Origin: Cryptomeria japonica
Lineage: Eukaryota; Streptophyta; Pinopsida; Cupressales; Cupressaceae
NCBI RefSeq assembly: GCF_030272615.1
Contig: NC_081410.1
Span: forward strand, 118,923,140-118,987,139
Length of the DNA stretch: 64,000 nucleotides
Direction of reading: 5' to 3'
Under the pieces are notes generated by a model. The model was not told the origin of the DNA. It was given only the letters and a program-made list of their open reading frames with translations, and ran no database searches. Below, in pieces: positions 47,647 to 58,162 of the stretch (the stretch's first letter is position 1; every line of letters begins with the position of its first letter). Both the position numbers and the translations under genes were made by a program.

Positions 47647-50600
47647 ATGGACTTAAGTGTGCAGGTGACTTCACCATTGAGGTTACAGGAAGAACTGCGT
47701 TCAAAAGTTGAGGGTGTACCTTTGTCTGGAAAGGAGAAATTTAAGAAAGGAGGATGGAAAATTATGCCCTTTGTTATAGGTATATAGCCAGATCCTCTTG
47801 CATTTGTTTACTGCTGTTTCTCTTTTCAAAGTTGAAAAGATGGTTAATGTAGTCTTATATCTTGGCAGGAAATGAGAGCTGTGCAAATCTGGCAGTGATC
47901 AGCTTATCTGCAAATCTGGTGGTATTCTTGACCACTCAGTTTTACATGAATCAGGTTGCAGCTGCGAAAATTGCTACCATCTGGGGAGGAATCAATGCTT
48001 TAGCACCCATATTGGGTGCTTTTATAGCAGATTCATATCTTGGAAGATTTTGGACCATTGTCCTTTCCTCTGTCACATACATACTGGTAAGCCAGCTCTA
48101 AGTGCCACGTTCAATGCATTCATAAAACTTCACCATTTTCATTTTTATACTTGCATTTCATAATCAATAAATCAAGTGAAACCAACATACACTGCCTCAG
48201 ACAAGCATCATTCCCTGTATACCATCACTAATTTGAATACCCAAACAATATCTAGCAATATGTGAAAATTATGTTAGTAAGATCCTTCTAATGGACACTG
48301 GGAACTGCATATTATTGTTTGTTAAGATAAATTATGAAAACTATGGAGACTTGAGCATAAGTTTCAAACTTTTAGGTGAACAAAAGCATCACAAGTAACC
48401 CTACATCCAGCCTTTAAAAGAAGAGTTTGATAAATGGTTTGCTTGGAAGAGAGATGTATTTTTTGAAGTATTGAAAAAATCATTCTAGACTTTGGTTGGC
48501 AAAAGCTTATATTTGATAGAAGCTTAAATTTTCTCCTGTGAGGAACCATCATAGTTGAACATGAGATCTATCAATATGGTACAAAAAGTTTGGATTCATA
48601 TCTTGATTTTAGCAGGCAATTTCTTTGGACTATTGGAAATTCATCCTACAACCTGGTTGATGCAGGCATTGGGTATTGTGACAATCATATCTCTTCTCCT
48701 ACCCACATTAAGGGGATCCAAAATAGAACTTGGATTACTCTATGTATTTTTAGTATTAATGATTGTGGCTTCAAGTGGGGTCAAATCATCTTCAATACCC
48801 TTCGGTGCAGAGCAATTTGACAAAAATGATGCCGAGGAAAGGAAAAAGCAGCAGAGCTTTTTCAATTGGTACTATTTTGCATCTTCTGCGTCTGTCATGT
48901 TGGGCCTGACCTTTGTTGTTTATTTACAAAGCAATGTAAGCTGGAGCTGGGGATTTGGTTTGGCCACTGCCTTGATGGCTATCTCCACAGGCTTCTTCCT
49001 GGCGGGAACAAAGTTCTATGTTTTTGTCAGTCCAGAGGGCAGTGCCTTGACTGGATTTGCTCAAGTGATTGTTGCATCCATCAGAAAGACAAATCTGGTT
49101 TTGCCTTCTGATCCAAGGGAATTGTATGACGTTCCTGCGGACAAAGATGATGTAGAACCAAGGCTCTCTTCAACCGACCTGTTCAAGTATGTAATCTCTC
49201 TTTTTGCATTTTTCATAGAGCATTTTCTTTTGTTTAGGAATCAGTAACAAAATATTTAGTTGTTTGCTTTTCTTTTCCAAGTTATTGGTATGGGTAGGAT
49301 CTAAAGTGAAGCCATAGATCTGAAGACAGTAAATTAACATTATTAATGTCCCTGCAAAAAGCAATAAAAGATAATAAGATTGAAGATGAAATTTAATACA
49401 ATAAGCAATATATACTCTATACAGCTGTCTCTAGTAATAAGACCAAACGTTTGTCAACACTTTGGTGGGCCAAGGTTTTAGTACACTATTCTTCATATAT
49501 TGAACCAAGCTGGCAAAAGTTTTAGTGGACTAACTTGGATGATAAGAAGTTTTCAAACACATTAAAGAATGATGGAAGCATATCATCAAGTGAAATGGAA
49601 ATGCCCATCAATTTATAATTTCTTTTTCCTTCATAAACTTATAGCATTGGCCAAACTTTATGATAGTATAACGTTGAACATAAAATTGTTCCAAATTATT
49701 TTATAATTTTCTTGGTCTGAAATAGTATGTTACTGTTTAAATTTTTAATTGATATAGATTAATGATATCAAGTTTTTACAATTCATCAAAGCTGTTTTGT
49801 CTAGTTTTTGTATTCGATTGTGTGAATGCTTTTTACATCAACATTTTATCAACATTTTATTAAGCATAGAGAAAGGAGAGAAATTATTTGAATACCTCAC
49901 TGATGAAGAATGATCTGTATCTGTTAATCCAGGTTCTTGAACAAGTCAGCCATAAGAAGAACAGAGGATTTCAAGGACAATGGCTCCACACCCAATCCAT
50001 GGAAGCTCTGCCCAGTTCAGAAAGTGGAAGAACTCAAGTCAGTGATAAGCGTATTACCCATCTGGAGTGCAGGAATAGTGGTGGCCATCATCTTGAATGG
50101 CACAGCCAATACTTACATGATATACCAGGCAAAGCTCATGAACAGAAAACTGGGTCCCCATTTTGAAATACCAGCGGCCTCCATGGGCGTCTTTGCCCTT
50201 TTGGCCATATCCATATGGCTGCCATTCTATGACAGAGTCATCCTTCCATGTTTTCGCCGCTTGAGAAATAGAAGCCAAGGCATAACCTTGATAGAAAGAA
50301 TCGGAACAGGAATAATTTTTTCTATACTCACCATGGTGGTGGCGGCTATGGTGGAAGTTAAGCGGAGAAACAGCAGAGCCACTCTGTCTGTAATGTGGCT
50401 TATGCCACAGTATGTTTTTCTGGGATTGGCAGAGGCATTTTACGCCATTGGTCTGATCGAGTTCTTTTACTTGCAGTTTCCCAAGAACATGAGAAGTACA
50501 GCTGTGGCTCTGTTCTGGTGCAGCATGGGCGTTGGCTTGTTGCTCAGCAGTGTTGTTATTACAGTGGTTCACAATGCCAGTGGAGGTGACAGCCATAATG

Positions 50601-50767
50601 CTTGGCTGGCCCAAAATCTCAATCATGGCCGCCTCGATTACTTTTACTGGCTTTATGCAGGGCTTGGTCTGCTTAATTTCTGTTATTTTGTGGTCTGTGT
50701 AAGGTTGGTCAGACGTTTGATACGAAGCGACCACAGTGATCAGCTTCAAGTAGAACTGACTGTCTGA
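47647..50767 (+). CDS. NPF (NRT1/PTR family) proton-coupled transporter, 4 exons, 568 aa
   Basis: Exons are 47647-47779, 47869-48086, 48666-49186 and 49933-50767. All introns are GT-AG (phases 1, 0, 2); exons sum to 1707 nt with no internal stop. The start gives MDLSVQVTSP and a 44-residue hydrophilic N-terminus ending GGWKIMPFVI, the usual lead-in to helix 1. Signatures: G94-AFIADSYLGRFWTI-108 (PTR signature), P162-FGAEQFD-169 and N312-PWKLCPVQKVEELK-326 before helix 7. The length and hydrophobic pattern fit 12 membrane helices with a central loop. NPF proteins carry nitrate, peptides, hormones or specialised metabolites across membranes; the substrate is not readable here. The PWKLC..VEELK style resembles subfamily NPF2 (inference). 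Oddity: the ExxE[R/K] motif of helix 1 is E47-SCAN-51, so the second Glu and the basic residue are missing. Confidence 0.92.
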
Positions 50768-51749
50768 TGATTACAAGACCTCTATGGTTTTAATATTATA
50801 ATATGTGTTTTTAAATAGAAATAATTGAATTATATAGATATTTGTTGTTTTTTTTTGGGTCTGTTTGGGAAGCAATACTAATACATTTATTACATTCAGT
50901 TTCTTTTATTGATTTATTCATTCATTGTTGGGGAAGGGTCCATTTACTGTCTATATTTCAATTATGTTCATTAGAGTTTGCTAATTAATAGCCCACTAAA
51001 AATTAATCTAGTGGATTGATAGCTACCTATTGGTATACCCAATAGTTGGAAAAAAAAAATAGTAATTAGATCAATTGTGCAACTTTATTGTTATCAATAT
51101 TGCCCTATAATTGGGATAACTATTGGATCAATTGTGCAAATTTTTTAGTTGTCAAAAAAACGGGCAATAGCAAATATGTACCCTTAGTTGTTATAGCTAG
51201 ACGGTACATCGGATTTTGACTTTTTTTTGTTGTTGTCTTTGCATGCACTTAACTGCTTATAACTATTGTTTTGGCTTTTGGGCAATAACTATGAATGTTG
51301 TGAGATCCGTTATGCATGCAAGGATCAAAAAGTACACATTTCAAAGTGTCACCTAATACTCACTTAAAGATGCCCCAATAACCATGTACTTAAAATTGTC
51401 AATACTTATGCACAATTGCTCCAGTAGTCATGCATTATGGGTACCAATAAAGGTGCACAATGGGCCAATTATGGTCCAAAAATGTTAAAAAATGGGCAGC
51501 TATTGGTACATTTAAAATTTATTCATGGGTTTTGAGGTTTTTTTTTTTGTTTCTTTGAAGTTAGTAATTGGGGGGTTGGGTGTGGAAAGAGTGAACGATT
51601 ATTGGAACATGGATAGTAACTAGTGCTCTTCCCCCACCAAGAAACCAAAACAATAGCTGGTAACTAGTGCTCTTCCCCCACCAAGAAACCAGAACAATAG
51701 ATATAAACAGTTAAGTCACATATGAAACAATAAAAAAAATCGTTGAAAT
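50768..51749. other. 3' flank of the transporter gene
   Basis: No gene seen. It holds the transporter's 3' UTR and intergenic DNA. No perfect AATAAA lies close to the stop; aataattg at 50820 is the nearest variant. A 44-bp tandem duplication is annotated separately. Confidence 0.6.
51616..51703. repeat. 44-bp direct tandem duplication
   Basis: Two copies (51616-51659 and 51660-51703) of gtaactagtgctcttccccc... differ at only two or three bases (aaaacaatagct against agaacaatagat). The duplication is recent. Confidence 0.92.
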
Positions 51750-52550
51750 TGTTAATGCATGGTAGCTTATGCAAGATAAGATCTTCCTAACCTTCCTTGT
51801 TCTGTTATTTATCTACATGCTTCATGTCTGATTTATATTGCATATGATTATCAGATTGTACAAACATTGCTTATCATTATGCTATCGGGCTAACAACCCG
51901 ATAGCATATTAATGTCAATTGTTAATTGGCATTAATATGCTATCGGGGTATTAACCCGATAGCATATTAAATGCTATAAGTTATCGGGTTAAATTCACCG
52001 ATACATACTTGCTATCGGGTGCATAAACATTGGCACCGATTCACATCTGTTATCGGGCTTAATTATATCGGGCATATTTGTTATCGGGTTTAATGAATAC
52101 ATCGCTTCATTTGGCATTAACATTGGTTAACAAATGCACCGGTTGGATTATATACATTGTGCACTTTAAATCATCGGTGTTTATATGAACTGATTCATTA
52201 TATTGATCAGTCACTATATTATGATATTACAATATGCTATCGGGGGTTTTTTGAACCGATAATCAGCATTGTGTTAATGGTATAATTGTAAAGGCATCGA
52301 TCAATGGGTGCATTGATCGGTCATGCCTAAAAGGCATGACCGGTCAATACACCAATTGACCGGTTGCCTAAATGATATATATGCCAATTGAATTCATTTG
52401 GAGAAGACATAGAAAATATTAAATGATCTCTCTCCTTCAGACCTGCAGATAAAAATTAGAATTATTAGACATTGACATAATTCCTCATATCCATATATAG
52501 CATTCATAGTTCATAACTTGTTCTTTAATTGAAATTGAAATAACTTTACA
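51750..52550 (+). repeat. 5' LTR of the young copia element, 801 bp
   Basis: It runs tgttaatgcatggtagc to aataactttaca. It contains repeated gctatcggg/cccgatagc motifs that form nested inverted repeats (51880-51970) and a further cluster at about 52295-52365 (gatcggtcatgcc/ggcatgaccggtc). The probable transcription start lies downstream of tgatatatatgcc at about 52373. Confidence 0.95.
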
Positions 52551-52563
52551 TGGTATCAGAGCC
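52551..52563 (+). promoter_or_regulatory. Primer-binding site of the young copia element
   Basis: tggtatcagagcc matches the initiator-Met tRNA 3' end without mismatch and abuts the LTR end with no gap. Confidence 0.92.
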
Positions 52564-52639
52564 AAGGTAATCGAACCTAAGGCTATTCAATTTTGATAAA
52601 ATTCAAGGACTAAGTTACAAACTACATCACATTTCCATA

Positions 52640-55600
52640 ATGGCCAACGCTATCAGATTCGAAGATAGACTCGGAGGTAGAGAAGATTTTTCAACTTGGA
52701 AGTTTAGAATCAAAATGATTTTAAGAGAAAACAAAGTTGATTCATATGTCCAAACTGAAAGTGCACAACCAGAAGATGAAACCGAGAAATCCACATGGAT
52801 CGAGGGAAATGATAAGGCTATTAAAATAATAGTGGATGGGGTAAGAAATAATATAATGCCCATCATTAGAAAGTAGGAGACGGCTTATAAAATGTTCAAG
52901 GCACTTGAAAGGACATTTGAGATATCAAATGCAAGTCATACTTTGGCATTAAAACGAGAGATCAACCATATCAGTATGAACAAAGGGGAGACAATTAACT
53001 CCTACTTCATGAGGATATCAAGCCTAAGATATGACCTAGCTTCCCTTAGATACGACATCCAAAGCAAAGAGTTAACACTCATTGCTCTAGATGGATTGCC
53101 TAGTGGATGGAACACATTTGTCCAAGGCATCAGTGCTAGGTCCAAATATCCTAAGTTTGAAAGACTAAGAGATGATTGTCTACAAGAAGAATCCAGATTG
53201 AACGAGGTAGGAATAAAACAGAAGAATATAGATGAAGACTTGCAAGTCCTAAATACAAACATCAATAAGAAGTACAAAAAGAAGCAATTTAGGAAAAGAA
53301 AAGCTAAACAAGGCAAGAACACTTCTAAGAAAGACCTATCACATGTTCAATGTTATAGGTGTGACAAATTCGGACACTATGTTGCAAACTGTCTGGAGAA
53401 AGGGAAGCAAGCCACATTTGCAAAAGTGAGGAAATCTAGAAGAGAAAATGACTCCGAGAACTATGTCCTCTACTCAGCACTTACAAGCCATGCTTCAAAC
53501 AAGTCTAACTCATGGGTGATCAACAATGGTTCATCCAGACACATCACCGGCTTTAGAGAAATACTAGACTCCATGATAGAGAAAGATGATGAGGAAGTAA
53601 CCGTCGGAGATGATTCTTCACATCCAGTCAGAGGAATTGGAACCTGCACCATCAAACTGAAGACAGGCATGTCACTACGACTTGAAGAAGTACTATATGT
53701 TCCAGGCATCAAAAAAAATCTAATCTCCATATCAGCACTAGAAGATCAAGGATACAGAGTGACCTTCATGGAAAACAAGGTGTTGGCTTGGCCAAAGAGA
53801 TCCTCCATCAAAGATGCCAAGGTCATTGGTCGAAGACAAGGCTATTTGTATGAGCTATGTACAGAGCCCAATCTAGCATTGATCCATGAAGCAACTAATG
53901 CAAATGAAGTATGGCACAAGAGATTAGGCCATCTGAATTATAGAGCTTTGTCAACTATGGGAAACCTTGTCACAGGTCTACCTAAGTTGAAGCAATATCA
54001 TTCAGAGGCATGCAAAGGGTGTGCCTTAAGTAAAAATACCAAAAGTGCATTTCAGAATAGTACTAGGAAAACTAGCAAAGTTTTGGAGTTAATTCATTCT
54101 GATGTATGTGGACCTATGTCTGTACCCTCGCTAGGGGGATTTTTGTACTATGTAATTTTTGTTGATGACTACTCTAGGAAGACGTGGATCTACTTTTTGA
54201 AATGTAAAGAATCAGAAGAGATCCTAAGTAGGTTTAAAGAGTTTAAAACATTAACAGAAAATCTCTCTGAAAACAAAATTAAAACCTTAAGAACTAACAA
54301 TGGGGGGGAATACACATCAGGACTATTTAAAGACTTTTGTAAAAATTATGGGATTAAGAGGGAGTTGACAATACCTTATAATCCACAACAAAATGGAGTA
54401 GCTGAAAGGAAAAATAGGACCATAGTAGAAGCTGCCAAAGCCATGATACTAGATCAAAATCTAAACTTGAACCTTTGGGCAGAAGCAACTAACACTGTTG
54501 TGTACATACAAAATAGATGTCCTCATTCACACCTTGAAGATAAAACTCCTGAGGAATTCTTTACCAAGACAAAACCAGATATCAGCCATCTTAGGATATT
54601 TGGGTGTCCGGTCTATATTCATGTATCTAAAGAGAAAAGACTAAAACTAGAACCCTCTAGAAAAAGGGGAATACTTGTAAGATACAGTGAAACTTCTAAA
54701 GCCTACAAAATCTATGTACAAAGACAGAGAAATATTGAACTCAGTAGGGATGTAATCTTCGAAGAAGATTTAGCCTTCAAAAGGGCCCAAAATACAATAG
54801 AACCTCAAATTCATAATCCTACTCCTAACCTAGAAGAAGAACCTACTTTTGAGCTTTAGAGGGAGTATCTTGAGGAAACTATAAGTGAAACACAAGACCC
54901 ACCTATAGATAATCGCAAGAAAAAACCACTATGGGCCACCAAAACTGTAGCAGAAGCTCAAAAGTTCGCTGCTCCTTCAGGAACCTTCAGGGAAAGCAAG
55001 AGGCCTAATAAATTCATCAACTATGTTGCACTTATGAATGATCTCTCTAAAGTTGAACCTAACAATGTTTCAGATGCACTCAAACATCAAGTATGGATAG
55101 ATGCCATGACTGAAGAATATCAGTCCATTATGAAGAATGATGTTTGGGAGATTGTTCCTAGGCCAACCAAGAAGTCTGTTGTGTCTTCTAAATGGTTGTT
55201 TAAACTCAAGCATGCTACAGATGGCAGTATTGAAAAACAGGAGGCCAGATTTGTAGCTAGAGGGTTGTCACAGAAGGAAGGAATAGATTATGAAGAAACA
55301 TTTGCACCTGTTGCCAGGTACACATCAGTAAGAGTTGTCCTAGCCATTGCAGCTGCAAAGGGGTGGAAGGTACATCAGATGGATGTTAAGACAACATTCC
55401 TAAATGGCGAGATCATGGAAGAAGTCTACTTAGAGCAACTTGAAGGGTTTGAAATTCATGATGCAGAGTCTCATGTGTGTAGACTCAAGAAAGCTCTCTA
55501 TGAGCTCAAACAGGTTCCTAGAGCCTGGTATGAAAGAATTGACACCTATCTCTCAAAGCTGGGTTTCTCTAAGAATGATGCAGATCCTAATCTCTACCTC

Positions 55601-56570
55601 AAAAGAAATAAAGGTGATATGTTAATATTAATTTTATATGTTGATGACTTATTAATCACAGGAGATGATCACCTAATAGATCAATGCAAGAAAGATCTAT
55701 CCACAGAATTTGATATGAAAGACTTGGGGCTTCTTCATTACTTCCTAGGATTGGAAGTATGGCAGAATTTTGATAATATTGTACTGAACCAAGGGAAGTA
55801 CACCTTGGACATATTGACAAGATTTGGAATGCTAAACTACAGACCCTATGGAAACCAACTTCCATAAACTTAAAGAAGCAGTAGCAGAATCAAGACCTAC
55901 TGATCCCACTCAATACAGGCAGATGATTGGGTCCCTGATGTATCTAGTAAATACAAGGCCAGATATCTACTATGTTGTTAATGCCTTAAGTCAGTTCATG
56001 TGTGAACCTAAGGAGATACACCTGGTTGCAGTAAAGCATATAATGAGATATCTACAAGGTACCCTAAAGCTTGGTCTTAAATATGAAAAGGTTGACATAG
56101 ATCTACATGGATTTACAGATTCAAATTGGGCTGGCAGTGTAACTGACAGAAAGAGCACTTCAAGGTGCTGCTTCAGTTTAGGGTCAGCCATGATATCCTG
56201 GATTAGCAGAAAACAATCTTCAATAGCTCAAAGTTCCACAGAGGCTGAATATATTGCAGCTTCAATGGCTACCCGAGAAGCAGTATGGCTAAGGAAATTG
56301 CTCCTGGGATTATTTCCAGAACCTATGAAGCCTACAGTCATTCAGTGTGATAATCAAAGTTGTATAAAACTCTTTGTAAATCCAGTATTTCATGACAGGT
56401 CCAAACATATTGAGATTCCATATCACTATGTACGAGATATGGTTGACAGGAATGTGTTAAAGTTAGAATATGTGTGTACAGGAGATCAGACTGCAGATAT
56501 TCTGACCAAACCACTTTCCAGAGTGAAGGTTGATCACTTCAGAAAGGGTTTAGGTATGATAGAAAGGTAA
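52640..56570 (+). pseudogene. Gag-Pol polyprotein of the young copia element, inactivated
   Basis: The frame starts MANAIRFEDRLGG and is one frame to 55867 apart from TAG stops at 52874-52876 and 54857-54859. A one-base shift near 55845 moves RNase H to frame 55848-56570. Domains: Gag (52640-53330); knuckle CYRCDKFGHYVANC (53350-53392); protease at 53513 reading WVINNGSS, normally W[IV][IV]D[ST]G[AS]; GAG-pre-integrase (LGHLNYRAL); integrase with HSDVCGPM, LRTNNGGEY (54290-54310, normally RTDNGGE) and NGVAERKNRTI; RT with HQMDVKTTFLNG and YVDDLLITG (55637-55663); RNase H with GFTDSNWAGSVTDRKST and STEAEYIA, ending LTKPLSRVKVDHFRKGLGM. Both stops look like CAG to TAG. Confidence 0.95.
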
Positions 56571-57362
56571 TCTGCTTTGTAATCTATACTTACATATATT
56601 TAAGATGTTTAATGTGTAAACTTCTTTGTCATGTTTGGACTATCTCTTGGCTTCTTGCCACCTGTGTTCATATCTAAGAGGTGACGATCTCTCAGATACT
56701 GAACACTTGTATGTAGACATCATAAGGTGATGATCTTATGATAGTCAAACTAGTAATCATGTTGGATCACTGGTAAGTCATGGATGTGCCATGACTATGT
56801 TGTGATACAACATTTGTACAAATGTTGTTGCATTATCACAACTTGGATATGATGAGAACTTAAGCACTTCTCATATGGTTATCCTTGTATTGTGTGTTAG
56901 GCAATACTGATATCACGTGTAGGTGATATCTCAACCATTGATCATGTTGGATCTTTGGTAAGTCATGGATGTGCCATGACTATGTTGTGATAAACATTTA
57001 TAAATGTTATTGCACTTATCACAACTTGGATATGATGAGAAACTAACCTTTCTCATAGACTTATCCTTAAGTATTGTGTGTTAGGAAATACTGATATCAC
57101 ATGTTAGGTGATATCTTGATGAATCTTACAGATCACATGTTTTGGTGATTTCTCACATGATCAGGTGATGATTCTCTTACTTTTATCACATGTTAAAATA
57201 ATACTTTATGTCACATGCTCAGGTGATGTTCTTCTATTTTGTATCATATGTCTTGATGGTACTTCTCATGTATAAATGATTTTTGCTGACTGACCTTATC
57301 TTAGTTATGAAAAGGAAATGTGATGCAGGTTGCCTTATCTATCTTCCAAAGCTAAGAGGGAG
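56571..57362 (+). repeat. 3' untranslated interior with a 185-bp tandem duplication
   Basis: Unit 1 (56756-56940) and unit 2 (56941-57117) both begin atcatgttggatc and include ggtaagtcatggatgtgcca, atcacaacttggatatgatg and tattgtgtgttagg. Within each unit are short inverted repeats such as catggatgtgccatg and acaacatttgtacaaatgttgt. Further single repeats of tcacatg..aggtgat follow (57120-57240). This untranslated part separates the RNase H stop from the polypurine tract. Confidence 0.85.
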
Positions 57363-58162
57363 TGTTAATGCATGGTAGCTTATGCAAGATAAGATCTTCC
57401 TAACCTTCCTTGTTCTGTTATTTATCTACATGCTTCATGTCTGATTTATATTGCATATGATTATCGGATTGTACAAACATTGCTTATCATTATGCTATCG
57501 AGCTAACAACCCGATAGCATATTAATGTCAATTGTTAATTGGCATTAATATGCTATCGGGGTATTAACTCGATAGCATATTAAATGCTATAAGTTATCGG
57601 GTTAAATTCGCTGATACATACTTTCTATCGGGTGCATAAACATTGGCACCGATTCACATCTGTTATCGGGCTTAATTATATCGGGCATATTTGTTATCAG
57701 GTTTAATGAATACACCGCTTCATTTGGCATTAACATTGGTTAACAAATGCACCGGTTGGATTATATACATCGTGCACTTTGAATCATCGGTGTTTATATG
57801 AACTGATTCATTATATTGATCAGTCATTATATTATGATATTACAATGTGCTATCGGGGGTTTTTGAACCGATAATCAGCATTGTGTTAATGGTATAATTG
57901 TAAAGGCACCGATCAATGGGTGCATTGATCGGTCATGCCTAAAAGGCATGACCGGTCAATACACCAATTGACCGATTGCCTAAATGATATATATGCCAAT
58001 TGAATTCATTTGGAGAAGACATAGAAAATATTAAATGATCTCTCTCCTTCAGACCTACAGATAAAAATCAGAATTATTAGACATTGACATAATTCCTCAT
58101 ATCCATATATAGCATTCATAGTTCATAACTTGTTCTTTAATTGAAATTGAAATAACTTTACA
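57363..58162 (+). repeat. 3' LTR of the young copia element, 800 bp
   Basis: It is nearly identical to 51750-52550 and ends aataactttaca directly before the target copy gaaat. Confidence 0.95.

Larger units (their letters stand above)
51750..58162 (+). mobile_element. Full-length young Ty1/copia retrotransposon, 6.4 kb
   Basis: LTRs lie at 51750-52550 and 57363-58162, with target duplications gaaat at 51745-51749 and 58163-58167. A perfect initiator-Met primer site follows the 5' LTR and a purine tract (aagctaagagggag, ending 57362) precedes the 3' LTR. The domain order is gag, protease, integrase, RT, RNase H, the Ty1/copia order. The LTRs differ at about 16 sites plus one single-base indel by eye (about 2%). 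Nearly all differences are transitions. The coding region is almost intact but inactivated. Confidence 0.96.

Noticed and set aside
50054-50749. A 231-codon open frame on the strand opposite the transporter's last exon
   Set aside because: It is antisense to a clearly conserved exon, has no recognised domain, and its composition follows from the coding strand.
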